Shown here piece after piece: positions 6,856-13,503 of a stretch of 13,503 nt of DNA; position 1 is the stretch's first letter, and each line of letters begins with the position of its first letter. The DNA is taken from NCBI GenBank assembly GCA_030606765.1, contig JAUWFX010000028.1:1-13503 (forward strand), read 5' to 3'. The notes below the pieces were generated by a model. That model had not been told where the DNA came from. It ran no database searches and was given only the letters and a program-made list of their open reading frames with translations. Position numbers and translations under genes: made by a program. The stretch is from Dehalococcoidia bacterium (GTDB lineage Bacteria > Chloroflexota > Dehalococcoidia > GIF9 > AB-539-J10).

Positions 6856-7464
6856 CTAGACTACCTTCCGGAATTTCTCTTTGGGAGCGCCACAAATAGG
6901 GCATTCATCAGGGAGGACGCCGTCGGAGACGTGGCCGCAGACCTGGCAGACGTAGTACTCGGTCTCCTCTTCAGCCATCGTATGCGCCAGCGCCTTCTTA
7001 TAGAGCTTGGCGTGCCCCTTCTCCACATCGCGGGAATAACCCAGGACCGTCGCCACGCTCGTATTACCTTCCTCGTTTGCCTCTCTAATGAATTGAGGAT
7101 AAGTGCTGGCAGCCAAGTTTTCCCTCTCAAAGGCACTCTCAAGGTTCTCCTGGGTGCTGGACACAGCGTCCAGAAGGCGGAAGTGGTTGAAGGCGTGGAC
7201 TGACTCAGCTTCAGCGATAGCACGGAACAACCTCGCAACCTGAGAATAGCCCTCTTGCTCAGCCTTCATGGCAAAAGCCAAGTTCCTCAGATTTGCCTGG
7301 GACTCGGCCACGAAACCAGCTTTAAGATTCTTCAAGGTCTTAGTCCCTTTTATCCCGGACACCTCATGCGGGATGAGCTTCTCTGCCTCAGCACCACAGA
7401 CCGGGCAGCGGTGAGGTTTGTCGGTGCTGAGTTCTACGTGATGACAATTAGTACACTTCCACAT
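6856..7464 (-). CDS. rbr: Rubrerythrin with rubredoxin-like domains at both ends
   Basis: The 202-residue protein reduces peroxide with electrons passed through rubredoxin-type iron. A ferritin-like diiron bundle occupies about 45-160, with E54 (in AESQANL), E87/H90 (EAESVHA), E113/E115 (FERENL) and E148/H151 (DVEKGH) at the ligand positions. The C-terminal rubredoxin-like domain has CQVCG at 173-177 and CPICGAP at 188-194. Unlike classical rubrerythrin, a second four-cysteine knuckle (C4, C7, C20, C23) precedes the bundle. AGGGGG lies upstream of the ATG. The gene starts 20 bases after the YHS gene and 189 bases after CopA, indicating one transcript. The N-terminal knuckle may bind iron or zinc; which one cannot be told from sequence. 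Confidence 0.94.
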   Translation of the reverse strand: MWKCTNCHHVELSTDKPHRCPVCGAEAEKLIPHEVSGIKGTKTLKNLKAGFVAESQANLRNLAFAMKAEQEGYSQVARLFRAIAEAESVHAFNHFRLLDAVSSTQENLESAFERENLAASTYPQFIREANEEGNTSVATVLGYSRDVEKGHAKLYKKALAHTMAEEETEYYVCQVCGHVSDGVLPDECPICGAPKEKFRKVV

Positions 7465-7484
7465 ATTATTAACCCCCTGTAAAT

Positions 7485-7637
7485 TTATTTTTCCTCAACG
7501 AGGTGCTTCTCAGGGTTCCGGTCGAAAGCCTTCTTACAACCAGCAGCACAAAAGTAGGATTTCTTTCCTTTATACGAGGAAGTAGCTGCTGCCTTAGCTT
7601 CCTGTACCTGCATCTTGCAAACTGGGTCTATGGCCAT
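7485..7637 (-). CDS. YHS-domain small metal-binding protein (50 aa)
   Basis: This short gene encodes 50 residues beginning MAIDPVCKMQV and containing SYFCAAGCKKAFDRNPEKHL. This is the YHS domain (Tyr-His-Ser-type, related to TRASH), which is often found in or beside copper-transporting P-type ATPases. Conserved cysteines are C7, C30 and C34. It starts 16 bases after the CopA stop codon, with GGAGGTG four bases before the ATG, and ends 20 bases before rubrerythrin, so it is embedded in a tight operon. A cytoplasmic copper-handling or metallochaperone role is likely by context but not demonstrated. At 50 residues it is the domain alone with no extra module. Confidence 0.88.
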   Translation of the reverse strand: MAIDPVCKMQVQEAKAAATSSYKGKKSYFCAAGCKKAFDRNPEKHLVEEK

Positions 7638-7653
7638 TGAGCACCTCCTCTCA

Positions 7654-10140
7654 TTAAGTGCCAAGTCTGACTGTCTTAAACCTCCTTAGACGCAGGGAGT
7701 TTGATACGACAGTGATGGAGCTAGCCGCCATGGCTGCTGCGGCCAGAATCGGATTCAAGAAACCATACTCACCCAAGATGAAACGAAGCCCAGAGGGTAC
7801 ACCTACATTCCCGAAGGCAAGATACAATACCCCAGCTGCTATTGGGATTAGAGCAATATTGTAAGCAAAGGCCCAGAAGAGGTTCTGCTTGATAGTCCTC
7901 ATGGTCCGCTTGCTCAGGGATATAGCGGTTACCACTCCCATCAAATCTCCTCTAATCAGGGTAATATCTCCAGTCTCCATGGCAACATCGGTACCCGTAC
8001 CAATAGCGATACCAACATCCGCCTGGGCTAATGCCGGAGCATCGTTAATTCCATCGCCCACCATTGCCACCACCTTTCCCTCCTCTTGTAATTTCTTGAC
8101 CTCTCTGGTCTTATGCTCAGGGAGCACCTCAGCCAGGACACGGTCAATACCCGCCTCTCGAGCAATAGCTTCTGCCGTGCGCCGGTTATCCCCGGTGAGC
8201 ATAGCTGTTTCAATACCCATCTTTCGCAGCGCTTGGAGCGCTTCTTTGGCGCCTGGTTTTAGGGTATCAGCTAAGGCAATGATTCCTGCTACTTGGCTAT
8301 CTCGCCCCAGGAACATTACTGTCTTACCTCCTTCAAGGAGTTCAGCGGCTTCTTTCTCCAGCCCGTTTAGAGAAAAGCCTCGTTCTTTCATTAACTTGAG
8401 GTTGCCCAGAAAAAGCTTCTTGCCCTTCACCGAAGCCTCTATGCCCTGCCCTGGGATGGCATTAAAATCTGAGGACGGAGATAATTCCAACTTCTTCTCT
8501 AGAGCAGCCTGGACCACAGCCTCACCAAGTGGGTGCTCTGAGTTATGTTCAGCGGAGGCAGCTAGCTGGAGGACCTCTTCCTGAGAGAAGGAATGAGCAG
8601 AGATTATGTCAGTCACCACAGGCTCGCCACTGGTCAGAGTGCCTGTCTTATCCAGGAGAGCAGTGTTTATCTGGTGAGCCCTCTCCAGAGCCTCGCCATT
8701 CCTGATGAGAATCCCATGCTCGGCTCCCTTGCCCGTGCCGACCATAATCGCAGTGGGAGTGGCCAGCCCCAAGGCGCAGGGGCAGGCGATAACGAGCACG
8801 GCGACAAAGTTAAGAAAGGCGAAGGTGAGGGCTGGAGCTGGTCCCACGAAATACCAGACTACGAAGGTCACGATGGCAATGCCAATCACTGCTGGCACAA
8901 AGTAGCTGGCGATAACATCAGCAAGACGCTGAATAGGAGCTTTGCTTCCCTGTGCTTCCTCCACCATTCTGACGATATGAGCCAGCGTTGTATCCTTACC
9001 CACCTTGCTTGCTTCGATTTCAAGGCTGCCAGTCTTGTTAATAGTGGCACCAATCACCTCATCAGCTACCTTTTTCTCCACAGGGATACTCTCCCCGGTA
9101 ATCATGGACTCATCAACACTGGAATAGCCCTGGCGAACTATGCCATCTACGGGCACCCTCTCGCCAGGACGTACCAGGATAAAATCACCAACCTGAACCT
9201 CTTCAACGGGAATCTCCCTCTGCTCGCCCTCACGGATAACTAGAGCGGTTTTAGGTTGCATACCGATAATCTTCTTTATTGCTTCCGAGGTCTGTCCTCT
9301 GGCTCTAGCTTCCAGAAAACGGCCAAGAAGAATCAAGGTTATGATCGCCGCTGAGGTATGGAAGTATAAGTGGGGTTCCACTACACCAGTTGCAAAAAGG
9401 CCGGGGAAAATAACGGCTATCATGCTGTAGAAGTAAGCTACCGAGGTACCTACTGCAATCAGGGTATTCATATCAGAGGTTCTATGTTTCAGGGCTCCCC
9501 ATGCCCCTCGGTAGAATCTCAGACCCGCCCAGAACTGCACTGGCGTAGCCAAAGCTAATAGTAGATAGGACTTGCCAACAAAGGAAGGACCCCAGCCTAG
9601 GGCCATGATTGATGCGGTGAGGATAGCAGCGATAATAAATCTGTTCCGGAGAACTCGAATCTCCCGCTGGGCAGCAGTGGCCACGTCCTCCAGAGCCTGC
9701 GCCTCGGGGCCAAGTTCATAGCCGGCGTCTTTTACCGCCCGTCTCATGTCAGCCAGCCCCGTTCCTTCCAGGTACTCCACGGTAGCCTTCTCCGAGGCCA
9801 GATTCACACTGGCTGAAATCACCCCCGGCACGCTGGAGAGAGCCTCCTCTACTCGGGCAACACAGGAAGCGCAGGTCATTCCGCTTACCGGGAATATGGA
9901 CTTCCTGGTGGCGACCCCATACCCCAATTGCGCGACGGTATTCTTAATCCTGGCAAGGTCTACCTTCTTGGGATCGTATTCTATTGAAGCCTTCTCCGAA
10001 GCGAAGTTAACATCAGCTTGTTCCACACCAGGAGTCTGGGAAAGACCCTTCTTGATAGTAGCTGCACAGGTAGTGCAGGTCATCCCGGTTATATGGATTG
10101 AAGCCTTGTCAGCCTTCTTGGAATTAGTCTTATCAGCCAT
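7654..10140 (-). CDS. copA: Copper-translocating P1B-type ATPase with two HMA domains
   Basis: The 828-residue pump exports Cu(I) from the cytoplasm. In order it has HMA domain 1 (GMTCTTC, 19-25), HMA domain 2 (GMTCASC, 87-93), paired helices from about 165, the actuator TGES (348-351), and the transmembrane CPC motif (453-455). The phosphorylated D497 (DKTGT), the SEHPLGE loop (H536/P537) and GDGINDAP (695-702) follow. NLFWAFAYN (753-761) and MAASS (804-808) complete the Cu(I)-selective P1B-1 signature. Length is typical of two-HMA CopA. A purine-rich GGTGGGG precedes the ATG. It heads a run with the YHS and rubrerythrin genes. The 191 bases before it hold no gene or recognisable CsoR or CueR site, so copper regulation is not shown by the sequence. 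Confidence 0.97.
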   Translation of the reverse strand: MADKTNSKKADKASIHITGMTCTTCAATIKKGLSQTPGVEQADVNFASEKASIEYDPKKVDLARIKNTVAQLGYGVATRKSIFPVSGMTCASCVARVEEALSSVPGVISASVNLASEKATVEYLEGTGLADMRRAVKDAGYELGPEAQALEDVATAAQREIRVLRNRFIIAAILTASIMALGWGPSFVGKSYLLLALATPVQFWAGLRFYRGAWGALKHRTSDMNTLIAVGTSVAYFYSMIAVIFPGLFATGVVEPHLYFHTSAAIITLILLGRFLEARARGQTSEAIKKIIGMQPKTALVIREGEQREIPVEEVQVGDFILVRPGERVPVDGIVRQGYSSVDESMITGESIPVEKKVADEVIGATINKTGSLEIEASKVGKDTTLAHIVRMVEEAQGSKAPIQRLADVIASYFVPAVIGIAIVTFVVWYFVGPAPALTFAFLNFVAVLVIACPCALGLATPTAIMVGTGKGAEHGILIRNGEALERAHQINTALLDKTGTLTSGEPVVTDIISAHSFSQEEVLQLAASAEHNSEHPLGEAVVQAALEKKLELSPSSDFNAIPGQGIEASVKGKKLFLGNLKLMKERGFSLNGLEKEAAELLEGGKTVMFLGRDSQVAGIIALADTLKPGAKEALQALRKMGIETAMLTGDNRRTAEAIAREAGIDRVLAEVLPEHKTREVKKLQEEGKVVAMVGDGINDAPALAQADVGIAIGTGTDVAMETGDITLIRGDLMGVVTAISLSKRTMRTIKQNLFWAFAYNIALIPIAAGVLYLAFGNVGVPSGLRFILGEYGFLNPILAAAAMAASSITVVSNSLRLRRFKTVRLGT

Positions 10141-10331
10141 TATCTTTTCCCCACCCCATGTCTTAATCTTTTAGATTTTTCGGGATTTGCAGTTTATGGT
10201 GAAGCGACCTAAATTTCCACTAAGATGCCGCTACTTCCAGCTTCACAACACATTAGTCAATTGCTGGGGTTGCTCTCTCCTCCCATTGCCGAGGCTCGAG
10301 CTGGCATTCCGTTGCCATCTCAACATACCAA

Positions 10332-11177
10332 TTAGCCTCGCTTTTCCTCTTCCTTCAGCAAGTCGCTGAATACATCGGCATGGTATACTTCGTGGTCCCT
10401 TATCCGGGTAAGAAGCTCTTTCAGGTCAGGCTCTTTAATTTCTTTGGCAGCGCGGTCATATTCAGCCGCCACCTTTTTCTCAATCTTGATATCGGCCCGA
10501 AGCATATCAGCGGTCTTGGTGGATTTATCAACCTCAATATGCTCAATCCTGGGACTGCCTTTTTTGTCAACCATCTCTTCAGACAGCCATCCCAGATGTT
10601 GCATCTCGTTTATAGCTTGGTCCTCCATTTCCTTCTTGACATCCTTGTTGCGCGTCATATAGGAATGGAGAAGGTATTGAAGGATAACGGTATATTCATG
10701 CTCGATGCCCCAGTTTAGAACCTGGGCAACCTTGTCTTGCCGAGAGCCCCTTAAATCCTTAGCCCCTTCCTTTTGGGCTTTAGTTACAAAGTGTTCGAAG
10801 TCGCCTCGGTGTGATTTTTCATCGGAGAAAATTCGCTGCAACAGCCGCCTTATCTTAGGGTCGCCGATGGCTTTAATGTGTTCCTCATATAAGGCAATGC
10901 CATCTTTCTCTTGCAGAACATCGTTTTTCATCCAATCGGGAACCGACTCGCCACCCGTGCGCATGTCTCCCCTCTCAAGGCTGGGAGTGCCGCCAAGGCC
11001 GACTATAGTCTCAGCCAGCCAGTCAAAATGGCGCATCTCCTCCCGGGCGATAGCCTCGATTTCACAGGCCATCTCGCCCTCACCCATGGCATAGGCGTGG
11101 ACCAAATATTGAATGACGGCTGCGTGTTCGCCCTCAAGGTCCTGATTTAGTAAAGCAATAATCTTATCCTTGTCCAT
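10332..11177 (-). CDS. Tandem ferritin-like (bacterioferritin-type) protein, two diiron domains
   Basis: The 281-residue protein contains two complete bacterioferritin-like four-helix domains. Domain 1 (about 1-135) has E17, E47/H50 (EEMRH), E90 (LQEKDG) and E120/H123 (DEKSH). Domain 2 (about 148-278) has E161, E191/H194 (NEMQH), E233 (KIEKK) and E263/H266 (HEVYH). Each set matches the dinuclear iron ligands of bacterioferritin. M48 and M192 occupy the place of the heme-ligating methionine of bacterioferritin (Met52 in E. coli). Known single-domain relatives oxidise and store iron; this two-domain form may detoxify peroxide or buffer iron. The frame extends upstream to a TTG at 11198, but the ATG at 11177 has AGGAGG at five bases and is the start. 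It follows the winged-helix gene, and CopA follows it. Confidence 0.9.
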   Translation of the reverse strand: MDKDKIIALLNQDLEGEHAAVIQYLVHAYAMGEGEMACEIEAIAREEMRHFDWLAETIVGLGGTPSLERGDMRTGGESVPDWMKNDVLQEKDGIALYEEHIKAIGDPKIRRLLQRIFSDEKSHRGDFEHFVTKAQKEGAKDLRGSRQDKVAQVLNWGIEHEYTVILQYLLHSYMTRNKDVKKEMEDQAINEMQHLGWLSEEMVDKKGSPRIEHIEVDKSTKTADMLRADIKIEKKVAAEYDRAAKEIKEPDLKELLTRIRDHEVYHADVFSDLLKEEEKRG

Positions 11178-11182
11178 TTGTC

Positions 11183-11188
11183 CCTCCT
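11183..11188 (-). promoter_or_regulatory. Ribosome binding site fixing the ferritin-like start
   Basis: AGGAGG on the minus strand lies five bases before the ATG at 11177. It would fall inside the coding sequence if the in-frame TTG at 11198 were used, so it selects the ATG. Confidence 0.85.
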
Positions 11189-11240
11189 GTGTCGCCAACT
11201 TTCTTGTCTATTTCATCGCGATAGACACTTAACCCTCCTC

Positions 11241-11257
11241 ACCAACAAATTGTTGGT
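11241..11257. promoter_or_regulatory. Perfect 17-bp palindrome, candidate operator
   Basis: ACCAACAAATTGTTGGT is a perfect inverted repeat (8 bases, one central base, 8 bases). It is nested in a looser pair CCTCAC (11237-11242) and GTGAGG (11261-11266). It lies in the 129-base gap between the winged-helix gene and the ferritin-like start. No T-tract follows on the minus strand, so a protein-binding operator fits better than a terminator. The binding protein is unknown; the small winged-helix protein encoded 50 bases upstream in the transcript is the obvious candidate. Confidence 0.45.
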
Positions 11258-11306
11258 TTTGTGAGGGTAAGATACCCCCTATATACATTCAAAATTGCCT
11301 GGGATA

Positions 11307-11528
11307 TTACTTTATCAGCTCGGCTCCCTTTTCACTAAGCTTGTACCTATCTTCTTTTTGGTCAGCTAGTCCAGCCTGAGTAAGTTCACGGAGGCCGCTT
11401 CTCACCCTGAATAGGGGCAGCCCAGTATCTCTGGCGATTTCTTCAGGAGACTTCAACCCTGCCTGTAGCGCACGGAGCATCTTGGAACCTGACTCAGTAG
11501 GTTTACCATCAGGGCTAATACATGCCAT
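11307..11528 (-). CDS. Small winged-helix DNA-binding protein (73 aa)
   Basis: The 73-residue protein is a single winged helix-turn-helix. Helices at about 12-25, 27-35 (SPEEIARDTG) and 38-52 (LFRVRSGLRELTQAG) are followed by a wing at 53-68 (LADQKEDRYKLSEKG). The pattern is that of MarR/ArsR-like or archaeal-type wHTH domains without a separate sensing domain. C3 is the only cysteine, so a classical thiol switch is not evident. GGAGGAG lies just before the ATG. It starts 18 bases after the peroxiredoxin stop, in the same transcript, and precedes the ferritin-like gene with the palindrome between them. A local stress regulator is plausible; the family is not otherwise identified. Confidence 0.78.
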   Translation of the reverse strand: MACISPDGKPTESGSKMLRALQAGLKSPEEIARDTGLPLFRVRSGLRELTQAGLADQKEDRYKLSEKGAELIK

Positions 11529-11546
11529 ATTCTCCTCCTATTTTGT

Positions 11547-12197
11547 TTACAGCTTCTTTTTGCAGAGATACCAATCCGTACACTCGTACCCCTGCTTGAG
11601 TCTCTCTTCAGCCATTTCCTGGGTGTTTGGCGGTGGCACCACTACCATGTCGCCCGGCCGCCAGTTAGCTGGAGTAGCCACAGCATTCTTGTCCGTCGTT
11701 TGTAATGCATCTATTATTCTCAGTATCTCATCCATGGTCCTGCCGGTGGTCAGCGGGTAGTACAGTATTGTCCTGATAACCTGGTTAGGGTCGATTATGA
11801 ACACGCATCGGACAGTCTCGGTCTTGCTCTGACCGGGGTGAATCATGCCATAGGCCAGAGAAACCTCCTTGCTGAGGTCAGCGATAATGGGGAATGGTAT
11901 CTTTACCTTGGTTTTCTCCTCCACATTGCGCACCCAGGCGATATGCGAAGAGACACTATCTACACTAAGGCCCAGCAGCTCTACTCCCCGTTTTTGCAGT
12001 TCGGGATGAATCTCGCTAAAAGCGATGAACTCAGTAGTGCACACCGGGGTAAAATCCGCCGGGTGAGAAAAGAGAATTAGCCAGCTTCCTTTGAAATCTT
12101 CCAGCTTGAGTACCCCATGAGTGGTAACTGCCTCAAAAGCTGGTGCCGGCTCGCCTATCCGGGGCATGTGACCTATTTGTTCTTTTATCTCTTCCAT
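11547..12197 (-). CDS. Thioredoxin-fold peroxiredoxin (Prx6/archaeal-type, C-terminal CxDWxxC)
   Basis: The 216-residue enzyme reduces hydrogen peroxide and organic peroxides. The active site PADFTPVCTTEF carries the peroxidatic C53 with T50 and P46; R130 is the probable catalytic arginine. The C terminus has C206 and C212 in GYECTDWYLC, the arrangement of archaeal peroxiredoxins such as the Aeropyrum enzyme (C50, C207, C213). A resolving cysteine is therefore likely, and it is not a true 1-Cys enzyme. The frame continues upstream to 12254, but the ATG at 12197 has AGGAGG at five bases and a normal Prx6 N terminus. It starts 14 bases after superoxide reductase, whose product is peroxide, so the pairing is functionally coherent. 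Confidence 0.95.
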   Translation of the reverse strand: MEEIKEQIGHMPRIGEPAPAFEAVTTHGVLKLEDFKGSWLILFSHPADFTPVCTTEFIAFSEIHPELQKRGVELLGLSVDSVSSHIAWVRNVEEKTKVKIPFPIIADLSKEVSLAYGMIHPGQSKTETVRCVFIIDPNQVIRTILYYPLTTGRTMDEILRIIDALQTTDKNAVATPANWRPGDMVVVPPPNTQEMAEERLKQGYECTDWYLCKKKL

Positions 12198-12202
12198 GTT
12201 TG

Positions 12203-12208
12203 CCTCCT
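12203..12208 (-). promoter_or_regulatory. Ribosome binding site fixing the peroxiredoxin start
   Basis: AGGAGG on the minus strand, five bases before the ATG at 12197. The upstream extension of the frame (to 12254) overlaps the superoxide reductase gene and lacks family similarity, so it is not used. Confidence 0.85.
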
Positions 12209-12211
12209 TTT

Positions 12212-12559
12212 TTAGATTTCCAAACAGTTTTCCCAGACGCCGTGTATGTTGCAATAAGAGACAGCGCAGAAGGCTTTAAATTGCTCCACTGGCACCTGAA
12301 ACCTGACGTTGGGATTGGTATAGGACGGGGCAAAGGCAGACCTGCCCAGGTTTATTACCTGTCCATCTTTCATCACTCCATAAAGCTCTATCCAGGCAAT
12401 ATGATGTTCCACAGTGTTGGGATGAGGCACTTCTTTACCCACCACTACATGGATAATATCTACACCTGCCTCACCCTTTCCTTTACCAACCTCGATTATT
12501 GGGACGTGTTTTTCCTTCCCTTCAGCTTCCTTTCCTTTTAAAATGTCTCCAAATTTCAT
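12212..12559 (-). CDS. Class II superoxide reductase (neelaredoxin-type)
   Basis: The 115-residue enzyme reduces superoxide to hydrogen peroxide in the cytoplasm of anaerobes without producing O2. The square-pyramidal iron site can be read directly: H18 (KEKHVP), H46 (VPHPN), H52 (VEHHIAW), and C103/H106 (SYCNIHG). E16 and K17 match the conserved Glu-Lys pair that assists catalysis (E14/K15 in the Pyrococcus furiosus enzyme). There is no N-terminal desulforedoxin domain, so it is class II (1Fe-SOR), not desulfoferrodoxin. AAGGAGG lies seven bases before the ATG. It precedes peroxiredoxin by 14 bases. Its electron donor is presumably a rubredoxin; none is encoded in the window apart from the rubredoxin-like domains of rubrerythrin. 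Confidence 0.95.
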   Translation of the reverse strand: MKFGDILKGKEAEGKEKHVPIIEVGKGKGEAGVDIIHVVVGKEVPHPNTVEHHIAWIELYGVMKDGQVINLGRSAFAPSYTNPNVRFQVPVEQFKAFCAVSYCNIHGVWENCLEI

Positions 12560-12649
12560 TTCCCTACCTCCTTAGTTTGTAAGATTAGGCAATTTCCTTT
12601 TTTGATTCCGTCACATTTAGCACAGCTTCAACCTTAGTTCACAATTCCA

Positions 12650-12780
12650 TCACCTTCCTTCTTCTTGTGTTATTTTCTCAACAATCTTCTTTCCAAACTC
12701 CTGACACTGTTTCAAGCCACCCTCGCCATCATCCCGGTATTGCCACTCCTGGAGTCATAGATTATCACTGCTTTGGACAT
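12650..12780 (-). pseudogene. Internally deleted flavodoxin remnant
   Basis: An ATG at 12780 with AAAGGAGG four bases upstream opens a 22-codon frame typical of flavodoxin N termini, with YDSRSGNT (residues 8-15) as the FMN phosphate-binding loop. It stops at TGA 12712-12714. Right there another frame reads LKQCQEFGKKIVEKIT and ends at TGA 12650-12652, which looks like the last helix of a flavodoxin. The central part, roughly 100 residues in an intact short-chain flavodoxin, is missing and the two ends are out of frame. It sits 27 bases after the flavodiiron gene, where an electron-donor flavodoxin would be expected. The N-terminal match is clear; the C-terminal match is weaker. An assembly deletion cannot be excluded. 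Confidence 0.6.
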
Positions 12781-12807
12781 CCTGCCTCCTTTCCTAGTAA
12801 GACATCA

Positions 12808-13503
12808 TCAGGCAAAGCCGCGCTCTTTATGCTTTTCTGCGATGGTGTTAGCCAAGTTGTCCAGGGCTTTGAAATGCTCTTCTCTGGGAAATCCCTTGCT
12901 TATCACGGGAGCCAGTACCTCCACTTTTAGGTTGGGAATCATTCCGCTGAGCTGTTCTACAGCCTTGCTGCCCCAGCCATAGGAGCCGATAATGGAGATG
13001 AACTGGAGTTTGGGTTTTAGGGCATTAGCTAGAAGTGCAGCATAAGCAACATTGGGATGTGGACCAAGCAAAACAGTAGGCGTGCCAATGACCAAAGTGG
13101 CTGCATCCACCAATGCCATGGCCAGTTTCCCAATATCAGTTGCCGCCAGGTTGAACTGCTTAACCGTGACACCTTTGCCAGCCAAGGCTCCAACAAAATA
13201 TTCCACCATTTTTTGGGTGCTGCCATGCATGGAGATATAAGGCAAGACCACTATGTTTTTTGGTTCGTCGAATGCCCAGCTATGATAGGCTTTCAGGATA
13301 AACTCAGGCCTATCGTGCATGGGGCCGTGGCTGGGAGCAATAATGTCAATCGCGTAGTCCTTTATTTTCACCAGGTTCTTCTGGATATTCGTTTGGAAGG
13401 GCATCATGATTTCGGCATAATATCTCTTGGCGGCTTCATAGATCTGCCCCCCATCCCTGACATACAGGTCGGTTGTAGCTAAGTGGGAACCCAAGAAATC
13501 GCA
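12808..13503 (-). CDS. fprA: Flavodiiron protein (FprA/ROO type), C-terminal part
   Basis: The frame enters from the right edge; 231 residues remain, starting CDFLGSH. D2 is the probable bridging aspartate and H59 (APSHGPMH, 56-63) the last histidine ligand of the diiron metallo-beta-lactamase-like domain. A flavodoxin domain runs from about 82 to the end, with the FMN loop SMHGSTQKM (91-99) and later GTPTVLLGPHPNV and GSYGWGSKA at the other flavin contacts. Flavodiiron proteins reduce O2 to water or NO to N2O in the cytoplasm; which one is not readable here. No C-terminal rubredoxin domain is fused. It heads the visible stress cluster. The remaining half of the diiron domain lies outside the window. 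Confidence 0.94.
   Translation of the reverse strand, partial: CDFLGSHLATTDLYVRDGGQIYEAAKRYYAEIMMPFQTNIQKNLVKIKDYAIDIIAPSHGPMHDRPEFILKAYHSWAFDEPKNIVVLPYISMHGSTQKMVEYFVGALAGKGVTVKQFNLAATDIGKLAMALVDAATLVIGTPTVLLGPHPNVAYAALLANALKPKLQFISIIGSYGWGSKAVEQLSGMIPNLKVEVLAPVISKGFPREEHFKALDNLANTIAEKHKERGFA

Noticed and set aside
7889..9243. Long plus-strand open frames (231 and 216 codons) opposite CopA
   Set aside because: They are antisense to a CopA frame whose motifs are all intact, have no recognisable domains and no convincing ribosome binding sites.
10141..10331. Possible TTGACT-type promoter and CsoR-like site before CopA
   Set aside because: TTGACT has no acceptable -10 hexamer at 16-18 bases, and no copper-operator palindrome could be recognised.
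10290..10340. CGAGGCT/AGCCTCG pair at the end of the ferritin-like gene as a terminator
   Set aside because: The arms are separated by a long loop, one arm overlaps the stop codon and no T-tract follows.
11178..11198. Seven-residue TTG-initiated extension of the ferritin-like protein
   Set aside because: The AGGAGG for the ATG at 11177 lies inside this extension, so the ATG is the better start.
12198..12254. N-terminal 19-residue extension of the peroxiredoxin
   Set aside because: It overlaps the superoxide reductase gene, lacks a ribosome binding site, and the downstream ATG has AGGAGG at five bases.

Overview
The window reads as a chromosomal segment of an anaerobic or microaerophilic bacterium. 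It carries a flavodiiron protein, a class II superoxide reductase, rubrerythrin, a thioredoxin-type peroxiredoxin and an AMP-forming acetyl-CoA synthetase. Moderate GC, strong AGGAGG-type ribosome binding sites and the mix of gene families fit an uncultured Dehalococcoidia-like Chloroflexota. That assignment is inference from family content; nothing here proves the phylum. Every supported gene lies on the minus strand, so transcription runs from the right edge to the left edge.

In transcription order, the first block (13503 to about 10332) is oxygen and peroxide defence: the C-terminal half of a flavodiiron protein, a wrecked flavodoxin remnant, superoxide reductase, an archaeal-like peroxiredoxin, a small winged-helix protein, and an unusual protein with two ferritin-like diiron domains in tandem. 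A perfect 17-bp palindrome sits in the leader of the ferritin-like gene.

The second block (10140 to 4338) begins with a two-HMA-domain copper P-type ATPase. It is followed at very short spacing by a 50-residue YHS-domain protein and a rubrerythrin with rubredoxin-like knuckles at both ends. A Rieske-type ferredoxin and acetyl-CoA synthetase come next.

The third block (4260 to 2483) holds a small protein with an internal duplication, a 52-residue metallothionein-like Cys-rich protein, a small two-helix membrane protein broken by a one-base frameshift, and a ZIP-family metal transporter. The gap at 2061-2482 holds a near-consensus sigma-70-type promoter and two unrelated palindromic repeat units. 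The left end carries a CNNM/CorC-type membrane protein and the first 246 codons of a Ste24-like M48 metalloprotease.

Taken together, the segment looks like an island for oxygen tolerance and metal homeostasis (Fe, Cu, Zn, Mg). Superoxide reductase would make peroxide, peroxiredoxin and rubrerythrin would remove it, the flavodiiron protein would reduce O2 or NO, and ferritin-like domains, CopA, YHS, metallothionein and ZIP would manage the metals. I see no tRNA, rRNA, CRISPR array, transposase or phage gene. Four genes were found by reading the sequence because they are short or broken: metallothionein, YHS protein, flavodoxin remnant and the frameshifted membrane protein. Two start sites (ferritin-like and peroxiredoxin) were moved downstream to codons with good ribosome binding sites.
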